Source of the DNA: Chryseobacterium sp. StRB126 | Lineage (GTDB): Bacteria > Bacteroidota > Bacteroidia > Flavobacteriales > Weeksellaceae | Direction of reading: 5' to 3' | NCBI RefSeq assembly: GCF_000829375.1 | Contig: NZ_AP014624.1 | Coordinates: forward strand, 3,100,001 to 3,164,000 | DNA: 64,000 nt | Shown: positions 37,757 through 46,216 of the stretch, in pieces | Layout: each line of letters starts with the position of its first letter | Numbering within the stretch: the stretch's first letter is position 1 | Program-made: the position numbers and the translations under genes | The notes under the pieces: generated by a model | Databases searched by the model: none | The model's input: only the letters and a program-made list of their open reading frames with translations | Told to the model about the DNA's origin: nothing

Positions 37757-38761
37757 CTATTCCTTCTGTATAAATCCTAAATATTTTATTTTTTTATTTT
37801 TATTATAATTCTTAAATAGAATAGCCGGATTAGAAAGGTCATTTTCAAAACTTGTTTCTCCTTTAGAAGGATCTCCATCTACAGCTCCACCTTTTTTCTT
37901 ATAAATTTTCTGTGCTTCAGTATCTGTTATTCCAGATACTTCAGCTTTTATTACTTCTCTACCGGTTACTTTTTGTCTGATCTCTGTATTATACATATTA
38001 TTCAGAGTACCATCCAGAAAAACTCCAAACGTAAAACTAACAGCAGCTTTTTTAGTCTTAGCTACAGAATCCGTTTTCCCCACTACAACAGGATTACTCC
38101 CTACCTTAGGTGGTACCAGTTTACGGAGTTCATTTTTTACCTGAAGCTGTATGGTATCTTTTATTTGATTGATCTTATTACTGTAGACCACTTTAGCATA
38201 AAATTCGTGAACGCTTTCGTCCACATAATCCATGCTGTTCAGTTTTTTCTGATAGACTTTTATATTATTAAAAGTTAAATAAGCATACCCTTTCTTATCT
38301 ACATAAGGTTCATAGGTTCCCATGTTTCTTGAGGAATCTTCATCATGTCCGTCAACGTATTCATCCTCATAAATGGTTACTTTTATTTTATCATTGACAG
38401 GGATATTTTTCGTTTTGATAACCAGTTTTACGGTATCCAGATAGCCTACAATACGTTTTCCGATTCTTTCATTATTGATATCCAGCCAATACAGTTCTTC
38501 TATAACCGGCATTGCTGCGAGAATCTGCAGGTTGATGAAATAATCCATGTCTTTACCATGCATATCTACCACCACAGTCAGTTTCACTGTTTTCCCAGCC
38601 ATAGAAGGGGTAAAATTAAAAACGCCGTTGGTGTTGGTCGCAAGTACTTTACCTGCATACTCTACCTTCCATTGTTTTACCTTTGGCTTTCCTGTAGCTC
38701 CGCTTATTGTATACGTATAGTTCTTACTGGCAAGCGGACGTGTATCTCCTATAATGACCAT
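37757..38761 (-). CDS. N-terminal part of the split DUF2235 effector
   Basis: 334 residues from the ATG at 38761. Residues about 1-215 are beta-rich, with Ig/PKD-like phrases ('KQWKVEYAGKVLATNTNGVFNFTPSMAGKTVKLTVVV', 'LDTVKLVIKTKNIPVNDKIKVTIYE'), not seen in the second DUF2235 protein. Near residue 245 the DUF2235 start motif 'FGVFLDGTLNNMYNTE' appears. The frame then ends at a stop 20 codons after 'NPAILFKNYN'. Adding one A to the A7 run near 37795 joins it to the downstream fragment. Thus this is half of one gene of about 775 codons. Pseudogene, sequencing error or slippage are all possible. Confidence 0.78.
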   Translation of the reverse strand: MVIIGDTRPLASKNYTYTISGATGKPKVKQWKVEYAGKVLATNTNGVFNFTPSMAGKTVKLTVVVDMHGKDMDYFINLQILAAMPVIEELYWLDINNERIGKRIVGYLDTVKLVIKTKNIPVNDKIKVTIYEDEYVDGHDEDSSRNMGTYEPYVDKKGYAYLTFNNIKVYQKKLNSMDYVDESVHEFYAKVVYSNKINQIKDTIQLQVKNELRKLVPPKVGSNPVVVGKTDSVAKTKKAAVSFTFGVFLDGTLNNMYNTEIRQKVTGREVIKAEVSGITDTEAQKIYKKKGGAVDGDPSKGETSFENDLSNPAILFKNYNKNKKIKYLGFIQKE

Positions 38762-38781
38762 AATACATGTGTGTTTTTAAA

Positions 38782-39750
38782 TTAATTTTCATCTTTTGCC
38801 GTTCTTTTCATTTGTTGGACATGCAATTCCTGAAAAATCCGGTTGAGTTCACGGTTATCCAATTCGAATTGAGATGATGACAAGCGTATATTTTTCCCTA
38901 TACCTGTTTCATAATCACTTTCCCTATTTCGTCCCACCTGAAAATACGTCCCTTTCTCTGAGTGTTGATCTTTTGCCGTATCAAAAATGACTGTTTTATC
39001 ATCAGAAAACCTTTCATCTACCTGCCAATACACTTTATAAGAGAAAATAGAACCATTCTTTCTTATCAGTTCTTTTTTAAACCTTGTCTCATCTTTTGTT
39101 TTTTGTTCTACAGAAAATAGAATTCCGTTTTTATAGGAATAATAAATCTTCCAATTGGTTATAATGCTTTCATTTTGTCCATTAACTGTAGTCATTTCTG
39201 CTTTTAAAATTTTAAAATTTCTGTTTTTATATTTCACCCTGGGATTCAGATATCTGAGGTGATCTAAATTAAAACTGTATTCCTGTAAAAAATCATCCAT
39301 AAGATCAATCAGTGATCCTATATTTCTTGCTTTGAGCAGTTTTTCTTTTTCATATGAATAGTAAGCTTTATTGAGAAAAAAATGTAAATCTTCTATACGA
39401 ATAGAAAAATTTTCATCAAAAAAACTAATTTTCAAATGCTCTACTTCTGTTCCTTTTTTAATAGCCAATAGCAGCTCATTGGCTGATTTATAATGCAGAC
39501 TATACGTTGTACATTCAAAATCCGACTCCTGGTCCGGTGTACTTTTAAAATAAACCAGAACTTTATCCATCTGATCATGATAAGAGTATACAAAGTATGA
39601 GGTATTTTCATATTTCTCATCAGTAACTTCATCAGCATCCCGAACTTCTTTTACCTGATACTTTTCCGAAATTCCCACTTGATGATAAGACTGCCCCAAC
39701 AGGAATGGCTGTAAAACCAATATAAAAATATACCTGATGTACTTGTCCAT
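38782..39750 (-). CDS. Exported hypothetical protein of effector cassette 1
   Basis: 322 residues. The N-terminus MDKYIRYIFILVLQPFLLGQ is a signal peptide. The mature part is charged and beta-rich, including 'SYFVYSYHDQMDKVLVYFKS' and repeated 'KIYYSYKNGILFSVEQKTKDE'-type strands; no family recognised. It is placed after the lipoprotein at 39849 and 20 bp before the DUF2235 gene. A periplasmic partner or immunity protein for the SleB-like or DUF2235 effector is inferred from location only. Confidence 0.62.
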   Translation of the reverse strand: MDKYIRYIFILVLQPFLLGQSYHQVGISEKYQVKEVRDADEVTDEKYENTSYFVYSYHDQMDKVLVYFKSTPDQESDFECTTYSLHYKSANELLLAIKKGTEVEHLKISFFDENFSIRIEDLHFFLNKAYYSYEKEKLLKARNIGSLIDLMDDFLQEYSFNLDHLRYLNPRVKYKNRNFKILKAEMTTVNGQNESIITNWKIYYSYKNGILFSVEQKTKDETRFKKELIRKNGSIFSYKVYWQVDERFSDDKTVIFDTAKDQHSEKGTYFQVGRNRESDYETGIGKNIRLSSSQFELDNRELNRIFQELHVQQMKRTAKDEN

Positions 39751-39848
39751 ATATCTTATTTATCATTAATACCTTTTGGTTCTAAAAGTATATTATTCCC
39801 AGTTACATTATCACTCTTCTGATGTTTATTACCAGCCCCAGGTGTATC

Positions 39849-40481
39849 CTATTTATCATTAACAACCTGTAAAGAATCTATCATCTTTACAGAATAATTT
39901 TTCAGTTTCAAATTTTTAAATGCATACTTCTTTTTATACTGCTTCATCCCCCAGGATTCCAGTTGAATATTATCCACATATAAATCACTGCCTTTATAAA
40001 CAACTTTAACTTTTGCATATATTTTTGATGAGTTTCCTCTTTCTGCAGAAATTACAAAACCTTTTGATTCCAGTAATATTTCCTGAAACGTATTGGGTTC
40101 ATCATCATACAATGCATTTTTATACCCATTTGTTTTGTGTGAAGAATGATTATATACTAAAAGTAAACTTCCATAAGCTTCTTCAGGAAAACAGTCCCCA
40201 TAAGCATCAACCTGAGTATAAAAAGGTTTGGCTATCATCACACTGTCTTTGGTATTGAAGACCAAACTTTTTTCCGGAGAATAAAAATCAGAGAGCAATA
40301 CGGAATATCTTCTGGTAAATCCCTTCATCGCTTTCTTACAACTTTCCTCTTTTGGATGATATCCTGCCGGCGCAGAAATAGTATCTTCCTTTATTGAGGT
40401 TTGAAATGTTTCAGACTTATTATTTTTTTTGCAATAATAAAATAAGGTACATATTATCAGATAAAAAGATAAATTCTTCAT
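39849..40481 (-). CDS. Hypothetical lipoprotein, candidate immunity protein for the PAAR-SleB protein
   Basis: 210 residues. MKNLSFYLIICTLFYYC is a short lipoprotein signal with C17. It starts 5 bp after the stop of the PAAR-like gene, so expression is linked. The mature part has 'HPKEESCKKAMKGFTRRYSVLLSDFY' and a central beta region; no family recognised. Oddity: after the TAG stop (39851-39849) the same frame stays open for 30 codons, ending NDK-TAA at 39758-39756, six bases before the next gene. The annotated C-terminus also ends NDK, so a nonsense change or short duplication may have shortened it. Confidence 0.65.
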   Translation of the reverse strand: MKNLSFYLIICTLFYYCKKNNKSETFQTSIKEDTISAPAGYHPKEESCKKAMKGFTRRYSVLLSDFYSPEKSLVFNTKDSVMIAKPFYTQVDAYGDCFPEEAYGSLLLVYNHSSHKTNGYKNALYDDEPNTFQEILLESKGFVISAERGNSSKIYAKVKVVYKGSDLYVDNIQLESWGMKQYKKKYAFKNLKLKNYSVKMIDSLQVVNDK

Positions 40482-40486
40482 AATTT

Positions 40487-41719
40487 TTATTTACTGGTTG
40501 TCCAAAACATAGTTCCACCATGAAACCCTGTTGAACTTAAATGTTCAGATACTTTTGAATTGTTCTGAGAATCTGTTCTGGCTCCTACAAAACCTGTACT
40601 GTCGTTCTGTACCGTACCATCCGTGACTTTTTTTAAAGGTGTAGCCGTTTCGAAAACCACATTTATGGTGGCTCCGGCATTTACTTTTCTCTTGTTCTCT
40701 TTATCTCCCCAAAATGTCAGAGCTGTTTTTAAATCAGCATTCTTTATGGAGACAGATTTATATTGCTTGAATTTGGGATGAGCCAATTCACTTTTTTTTG
40801 TAAATAAGTCTAATCCATCCCAAAAATAAGCAGATCCGGTTGGGTCAGGACTTTTTTGGAGAACATCAATCACAGCAGCCCTTGCATAAATCTCATTATC
40901 TGATTTTGCTTTAATACCTATTACTTTAAGTTTATCAGCAGCAGCCACAGAGGAATATCCAGTTTTGAATAATTCATTAAAATTCTTTTTTCCTCGTTTA
41001 TATTTTGAACTCAAAGCATTATTTACGGTATGAGCGATCCAAAAAGCTGTTGTCTTGTTGCCTGTTAAAGAAGCTTCATGCCAGACTAAATAAGCATTAT
41101 TACTAAATTCATTATTTGAAATTTCTTTACCATTTTCCTTTAATAAAAGGTTGTCCTGGTTTAATAAACCCCATTTTTGTTGATTCTTAGCTTTATCATA
41201 ATCCTCCTGAGAAGACAGGTATACCTTTGTACTATTCTCTAAACCACCCAAATAAGTTCCATCCTTTGTATAATAAACATATTCCTTATTATCCTCTTTC
41301 AAAGGTACCAGCTGTGCCAACACCTCAGGCCTTGCATTATTTACATTCTGCTGGGTAGGTTCAGCAGTTTGTCCGTGAAATATAATTTTTATACTGGAAG
41401 CATTGCTTACCGCGCAGGTCGCTTTAGAATCTTCAAGAAGAGCTTTCCCATTATTATCCTGTACGATAATCTGATCGTAGAATCCCTCCCATTTCGTTAC
41501 AACAGGAGCGCAAGGTCCATTGTTCAGCTTTTTACAGCTTCCGAAGGAATTGTTTTCGAAGGTGGCACCAATGTCAACATGGGTGGCCATTAGCTTTTTC
41601 TTACCGTCTTTATCGTTGATGTATCGTTTACTTTGGGTTTTCACCATAAGCTTATCTGTAGTTGTTCCGAAATCGCAACGGCAGACAGCCCCCTGGCATA
41701 CCAGATGTTTTTCGCTCAT
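40487..41719 (-). CDS. PAAR-like DUF4280 protein with SleB-like hydrolase C-terminus
   Basis: 410 residues, no signal peptide. Residues about 1-120 are a DUF4280 (PAAR-like spike tip) domain, rich in cysteine (C8, C13, C15, C62, C70), with 'ATHVDIGATFENNSFGSC'. Residues about 205-330 show 'AYLVWHEASLTGNKTTAFWIAHTVNNAL' and 'DPTGSAYFWDG' (292-302), the order and spacing of SleB-type cell-wall hydrolases (Glu in HEA, E215, as the likely acid; DPTGGA...F near the end). That fits a T6SS tip effector that cuts peptidoglycan. SleB assignment is by eye and moderately sure; the DUF4280 part is firmer. Confidence 0.72.
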   Translation of the reverse strand: MSEKHLVCQGAVCRCDFGTTTDKLMVKTQSKRYINDKDGKKKLMATHVDIGATFENNSFGSCKKLNNGPCAPVVTKWEGFYDQIIVQDNNGKALLEDSKATCAVSNASSIKIIFHGQTAEPTQQNVNNARPEVLAQLVPLKEDNKEYVYYTKDGTYLGGLENSTKVYLSSQEDYDKAKNQQKWGLLNQDNLLLKENGKEISNNEFSNNAYLVWHEASLTGNKTTAFWIAHTVNNALSSKYKRGKKNFNELFKTGYSSVAAADKLKVIGIKAKSDNEIYARAAVIDVLQKSPDPTGSAYFWDGLDLFTKKSELAHPKFKQYKSVSIKNADLKTALTFWGDKENKRKVNAGATINVVFETATPLKKVTDGTVQNDSTGFVGARTDSQNNSKVSEHLSSTGFHGGTMFWTTSK

Positions 41720-41992
41720 TGTATTATTGTGTTTTTTTTAGTGCATATAATCAATTTATCCTTGAATATATTTATTAATCAAGGTATTACAAACCACTAT
41801 TATTCAGTGTAAAAGACCGAATTCATCCTGACATCAAACATCAGGAATGTAAATAAACACTGCAGCTGAATTTTTCAATCCAATAGAATTGTAATTCTAA
41901 ACCACAGAAAATAACAATAAGGTTCAGGTATGTTTTTCTTTTTTGAAGAGAGAAAATGTTTTCATGATAACTATTTTTAATGATTTGGTAAA

Positions 41993-42961
41993 TCAAATAT
42001 AGGATTTCTGCTGATAAATTTCAATATAAATCCTGATTTCTTCATTCTGATAGAAAGTTGATAATTCTCCTTCTACAGAAGAAATATATTTTGTATTCCT
42101 ATCCAGTCTGTATTCTAAATTCAGGTATCCCTGTTTCCTTCCTACTTCTCCGTCGTTTTTTTCTTCTCCTTTTATATGAATTAAAATTTTATCATGTTCT
42201 GTAAAGGTATCATGCAGTAAAAATTGGGCATCATAAGAAACAGATTCATCAATTGATGATAAATAAAAGCTTAAAGGCTCTGTTTTCTGATAATCAGGAT
42301 ACGAAGTATATAATGGCAAAAAGAAAACAGGATAAAAAATATTGCCATAAAGTTCAGCAGGATCATCGTCCACGGTTTCATAAAAACGGTCTAGCTTTCC
42401 TATAAATTCATCTGCTATGATTCCAACATAGTATTGTTTTATTCTGGGTAAACATTCCTTCTTCCAGCGCTCCTGAATATCTTTTCCATTTAAAATTTTA
42501 TCAGGGCTTCCGTTTTTTTTCAACGAAAAGTCTAATGGATAAAGGGCTTCCGATGCCGTTTCTGCCAGTTTTTCCATCATCTTTTCCAACTCCTGGTCAT
42601 TTACATACATTTTTCTTTTTGTAATGGAGATTCTGTTTTCAATTCCCTTCCGGATATCGATCAGATAATGCATTTGAATTTGTGATAATGATTCTTTTAT
42701 CAATATACCATAGGTAAGATCGGCAGGAGTATCGGGAAGATCAATTCTGGAATGAAGCAGATGGTTGTCTTTCCACAAACTTTTCTTATCTGCAGGGATA
42801 TACAGGTACTTTATATATTTTGGAAGCTGGTCCGGAAGTGTTTCATGCAGGGCACAATGTTGGTTATGAAAGGCGATCAGTTCTTGTTTTGGAATATCAA
42901 ATTCCTGAGACAAGGTTTCCAGATCCATCAGATTTTCGATTTCGATTCTAATACTTTCCAT
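41993..42961 (-). CDS. LysM-like protein heading effector cassette 1
   Basis: 322 residues, no signal peptide. The first about 55 residues, 'MDLETLSQEFDIPKQELIAFHNQHC ... YIKYLYIPADK', look like one degenerate LysM module. The rest (about 60-322) is mixed, with a helical middle ('KRKMYVNDQELEKMMEKLAETASEALYPLDFSL') and a beta-rich end. Proteins of this type precede PAAR-like genes in Bacteroidetes T6SS islands and may help load the cargo; that role is inference. A 273-bp gap with no gene separates it from the DUF4280 gene. Confidence 0.62.
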   Translation of the reverse strand: MESIRIEIENLMDLETLSQEFDIPKQELIAFHNQHCALHETLPDQLPKYIKYLYIPADKKSLWKDNHLLHSRIDLPDTPADLTYGILIKESLSQIQMHYLIDIRKGIENRISITKRKMYVNDQELEKMMEKLAETASEALYPLDFSLKKNGSPDKILNGKDIQERWKKECLPRIKQYYVGIIADEFIGKLDRFYETVDDDPAELYGNIFYPVFFLPLYTSYPDYQKTEPLSFYLSSIDESVSYDAQFLLHDTFTEHDKILIHIKGEEKNDGEVGRKQGYLNLEYRLDRNTKYISSVEGELSTFYQNEEIRIYIEIYQQKSYI

Positions 42962-43020
42962 TTATGTTTTTTTTCATCTTACACTAAGATCGGAAAATAA
43001 ATTAAGGAATCAAAAAAAAT

Positions 43021-43049
43021 ACCTCGAAAAGCCTATCACTTTCCGAGGT
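43021..43049 (-). terminator. Rho-independent terminator
   Basis: ACCTCG-AAAAG pairs with CTTTC-CGAGGT. It lies 23 bp after the small membrane-protein gene at 43072-43473 and separates it from effector cassette 1. Confidence 0.75.
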
Positions 43050-43071
43050 ATTCTATAATATATCAATAAAA

Positions 43072-43473
43072 TCAGTAACCCTGATTATTTTCGATTGAAG
43101 CAGAATATATAGCTAATGCAACAATAATAACCACAATAATAATTCCAATAATTAAAGGTTTCCATATTGCTTTCTTTGGATATTGTTCTTCATTAGGAAA
43201 ATATTTTGGAACAAAATAATTGGATAATAATGCTCCTCCTGCGAACCCACAAATATAAGCAAGTGCACTAATGGGTTTTTCGGGAATATTAACAATAATA
43301 GCTGTAAGTATTGTTATTACAATAGAAACACCCAACACCATATAGGCTTCTTTTTTCTTGTTGACATCTATCAGGTTTTGAAACAAAAGCACGCCACCGA
43401 AAAGTGTAGACAGAAAAATAGAAAATCCTAAAATAGCCTTTTTAGAATAAATTTTGGGTAATTTCTCTTCCAT
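43072..43473 (-). CDS. Small hypothetical membrane protein
   Basis: 133 residues with four hydrophobic segments: 'AILGFSIFLSTLFGGVLLF', 'AYMVLGVSIVITILTAIIVNI', 'PISALAYICGFAGGALLSNYF' and 'LIIGIIIVVIIVALAIYSA'. No family recognised. The start codon overlaps the stop of the glycosyltransferase gene (TAATG), so it is translated with it; a role in the same envelope process is plausible. Confidence 0.68.
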   Translation of the reverse strand: MEEKLPKIYSKKAILGFSIFLSTLFGGVLLFQNLIDVNKKKEAYMVLGVSIVITILTAIIVNIPEKPISALAYICGFAGGALLSNYFVPKYFPNEEQYPKKAIWKPLIIGIIIVVIIVALAIYSASIENNQGY

Positions 43474-44423
43474 TATATCACTTCATCGATATTATAGTTC
43501 TTATGTTCACGATTGGTTCTGATAATCATTTCTCCCAGGAATCCTGCTACAAACAGCAATGTTCCCATAATCATCATCGTTAAAGCAATATAGAACCAAG
43601 GATTATTGGTGATTAAATGACCATAAATTCCTCTGGCTACATCAATCAGTTTTGATATTCCCAGCCAAAGGGCTGAAAGGAAACCGAAGATAAACATTAA
43701 AGTTCCTACCGCTCCGAAGAAATGCATAGGTCTTCCTCCAAAACGACTTACAAACCAAAGGGTTACCAGATCCAAAAATCCTCTTACAAATCTTTCTGTT
43801 CCGAATTTTGAAGTTCCGTAAGGTCTTGCCTGGTGCTGTACTTCTTTCTCTGTAATTCTTCTGAAACCTGCATTGGCAGCCAATACCGGAATGTAGCGGT
43901 GCATATCTCCGTATACATCTACAGATTTTACAACCTGTCTCTTGTAAGCTTTCAAGCCGCAATTGAAGTCGTGAAGATAAACTCCTGAAACCTTTCTAGC
44001 TGCTGCATTGAATAGTTTTGACGGAATATTTTTGGTCATTACATTATCAAAACGCTTCTTCTTCCAACCGGAAACAATATCGTAATTGTCATGAATTACC
44101 ATATTGTACAGTTCCGGGATTTCTTCCGGAAAATCCTGTAAATCGGCATCCATGGTAATCACCACATCTCCGTTTGTTCTTTCAAAAGCCGCATGAAGCG
44201 CCTGAGATTTCCCATAATTTCGGGAAAATTTAATAGCGTGGATCTGAGGATACTGTACTTTTAAGTTCTCAATAATACTCCACGACAAATCCGTACTTCC
44301 ATCATCTACAAACCAGATTTCGTAAGATAAATTACTGGTTTGGCAGACTTTATCAATTCTTGAAAAAAGCTCTTCCAGAGAGTCTTCTTCGTTCAGTAAC
44401 GGAATAACTATAGATAAGTTCAT
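43473..44423 (-). CDS. Family 2 glycosyltransferase (dolichyl/undecaprenyl-phosphate type)
   Basis: 316 residues. GT2 core with 'LSIVIPLLNEEDSLEELF', 'FVDDGSTD' and the DxD in 'TMDADLQDFPEE' (about 95-106). 'RYIPVLAANAGFRRITEKEVQHQARPYGTSKF' (about 180-212) is typical of polyprenyl-phosphate glycosyltransferases. Two C-terminal transmembrane helices (about 235-257 and 277-300) tether it to the inner membrane. It probably attaches a sugar to undecaprenyl phosphate for envelope glycans. Lies 16 bp downstream of the DUF4199 gene. Confidence 0.88.
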   Translation of the reverse strand: MNLSIVIPLLNEEDSLEELFSRIDKVCQTSNLSYEIWFVDDGSTDLSWSIIENLKVQYPQIHAIKFSRNYGKSQALHAAFERTNGDVVITMDADLQDFPEEIPELYNMVIHDNYDIVSGWKKKRFDNVMTKNIPSKLFNAAARKVSGVYLHDFNCGLKAYKRQVVKSVDVYGDMHRYIPVLAANAGFRRITEKEVQHQARPYGTSKFGTERFVRGFLDLVTLWFVSRFGGRPMHFFGAVGTLMFIFGFLSALWLGISKLIDVARGIYGHLITNNPWFYIALTMMIMGTLLFVAGFLGEMIIRTNREHKNYNIDEVI

Positions 44424-44439
44424 TTAATTTTAATAAAAA

Positions 44440-45042
44440 TTAGTCTTGATTTGTTTCTTCGGGTTGATAGACACTTCTTGTTCTGAAAAATGCTCCGAAA
44501 AACACCGACAAAACTACGTAAAATATAAGAATTGCTGCAAAATATCCTGAAAAATGACTTGCAGTAAGCATATCTTTTCCTTTTACAGCCTCCGGGTTAA
44601 AGCTTTGAACCCTTTCTTTATACTTCTGATCCAGCTCGTCAATATCTTTCTGATGCTTCATAATTTTTCTTGCAGAAGTATATTCCGTATCCAATTCCGA
44701 CTTCTGTCTTTGAACATATTGGTAGTTCAAAAGCTTTTTTGCATCGGTATCTGCAAAGTTTAAAAAAGCGTAAATACTGAATATCGAAAGAATCCCTCCG
44801 ATGAACATCGGAATGAATGCTCTTTTGAAAGCTTCTTTAAAAGTTACCACTCTATGGTTGTTCCAATAGGTTTTTACAGACCAGAATGCTGCTCCGGCAT
44901 AAAGAATTGGCAACACGAAAGCATTGGTTTTCAGTGAAATATCAAAATAATTGATTCCTGAAAAAAAAGTGTATACTACAAAGAAAACGATCATTGTAGC
45001 AATAAAAAGTATAATTCCTAGTGTTGATGGACTTTTCGTCAT
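44440..45042 (-). CDS. DUF4199 membrane protein
   Basis: 200 residues from the ATG at 45042. A longer in-frame reading to 45228 exists but would be antisense through the SRP RNA, so it is rejected. Four hydrophobic segments: about 8-27, 42-56, 78-97 and 166-185, with a long charged loop (100-160). This pattern and the pairing with a GT2 gene match DUF4199 proteins of Bacteroidetes. Function unknown. Confidence 0.78.
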   Translation of the reverse strand: MTKSPSTLGIILFIATMIVFFVVYTFFSGINYFDISLKTNAFVLPILYAGAAFWSVKTYWNNHRVVTFKEAFKRAFIPMFIGGILSIFSIYAFLNFADTDAKKLLNYQYVQRQKSELDTEYTSARKIMKHQKDIDELDQKYKERVQSFNPEAVKGKDMLTASHFSGYFAAILIFYVVLSVFFGAFFRTRSVYQPEETNQD

Positions 45043-45162
45043 GTTAAATTTTTTAGAAAAAAGTTGAAAAATTATTCCCTTAAATGTCAGCCGTTTAGCT
45101 TTAATACTGCATTTTTTCAACAAATTTTCTTTGATAAAGTTTTGAAGTTTACAAATATTTCC

Positions 45163-45170
45163 TACCTTTG
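45163..45170 (+). promoter_or_regulatory. Bacteroidetes -7 promoter box of the SRP RNA gene
   Basis: TACCTTTG matches TAnnTTTG exactly and ends 4 bp before the first base of the RNA stem at 45175. Confidence 0.7.
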
Positions 45171-45174
45171 CAAC

Positions 45175-45278
45175 GGCAAGTCCTAAACAACCAGCTCCTG
45201 AGAATCCTCCAGGGTGGGAACGCAGCAAAGGTAATTGGTCGTAGCGGTGTGATTTAGGTAGCTTGCCATTTTTTTTTG
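45175..45278 (+). ncRNA. ffs: Signal recognition particle RNA, small bacterial type
   Basis: The end stem GGCAAG (45175-45180) pairs with CTTGCC (45262-45267), and TCCTAAA with TTTAGG further in. The conserved Ffh-binding loop region reads 'agggtgggaacgcagcaaagg' at 45211-45231 (GGGAACGCAGCAAAGG is the hallmark of the domain IV symmetric loops in Bacteroidetes SRP RNAs). A run of nine to ten Ts follows as terminator, and a perfect -7 box precedes. About 93 nt excluding the tail. It works with Ffh to target membrane proteins. Confidence 0.9.
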
Positions 45279-45388
45279 GTTTAAAGTGAGAAGAGAGGTA
45301 ATTTGATAATTATCTTTTTTTGTTTTTAATACCTTACGCATCATTTCCATTTTTTCTAATTTTCAGTTTACTTCTTTCTTGTTATTGA

Positions 45389-46075
45389 TTAAAATTCGAA
45401 CGTCTCTCCCAATTTTGGTAAAACAAGTTCTACATTTTTATCTGCAAAATGCTTTAATGCACTTTCATGATTGATCTCGATAGCAGGGAATGTATCAAAG
45501 TGACATCCGATTACTTTTGGAGTTTTTAATAATTCTGCTGCAGCGAAAGACGCTTTTCTTGGGCACATGGTGTAGTGGCTTCCGATGGGAAGGATAGAAA
45601 GATCAATATTCCCATATAATCTTGGGAACAGCTCCATATCTGCCATTACTCCTGTATCTCCAGCCAAATAGATGTTCTTACCTTCAGGAAGTCTGAAAAT
45701 ATACCCTACAGGAACGCCTCCGTAGCTTCCATCCGGAAAAGAACTTGTATGATGAGCCGGAACCATGGAAATTTTAAGATCGTCGATTTTTGCCGACCCT
45801 CCTAAGTTCACATCATCTTTATTTTTAGCCTGTGTAAAGTATCCGCATACTTCCGGTACTCCAATCACGGTTGCCTCCGGATAATGCTGCAATACTTCTG
45901 CTACATCTGCAATGTGATCTCCATGGGCATGGGTCAACAGAATGTAATCGATTTTTTGAACGGTAATATCAAAACCTGATTCCGCTTTTTTGTAGTTGTA
46001 GAAAGGGTCACTTAAAATTGTTTTGTCCTTGTACGTGAACAGAAAACAATTTTGCCCTAAGAATTGTATTTTCAT
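45389..46075 (-). CDS. Metallo-beta-lactamase-fold metal-dependent hydrolase (UPF0173 type)
   Basis: 228 residues from the ATG at 46075 (MKIQFLGQNCFLF); the in-frame extension to 46117 is not family-like. Metal ligands: HAHGDH in 'LLTHAHGDHIADV' (about 53-58), a His in 'MVPAHHTSSF', and Asp in 'IYLAGDTGVMADME', plus a final His in 'GCHFDTFPAI'. This is the layout of the UPF0173 group of MBL-fold hydrolases. Cytosolic; substrate unknown. Confidence 0.88.
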   Translation of the reverse strand: MKIQFLGQNCFLFTYKDKTILSDPFYNYKKAESGFDITVQKIDYILLTHAHGDHIADVAEVLQHYPEATVIGVPEVCGYFTQAKNKDDVNLGGSAKIDDLKISMVPAHHTSSFPDGSYGGVPVGYIFRLPEGKNIYLAGDTGVMADMELFPRLYGNIDLSILPIGSHYTMCPRKASFAAAELLKTPKVIGCHFDTFPAIEINHESALKHFADKNVELVLPKLGETFEF

Positions 46076-46216
46076 TGTAAATTTAATTTCAATTATGATG
46101 AAACACAAATGACTCAAACAGTTTCAAAAACGACACAATAAAGGTAGTGACATAAGTGAAAGCATTTGTGCCATCCGTATTTTTTTTAAACGCTAAGCGT
46201 TGTTTATTTACTTTAA

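Noticed and set aside
45043..45228. N-terminal extension of the DUF4199 gene from a TTG
   Set aside because: It would be antisense to the SRP RNA and its promoter; the protein starts normally at 45042.
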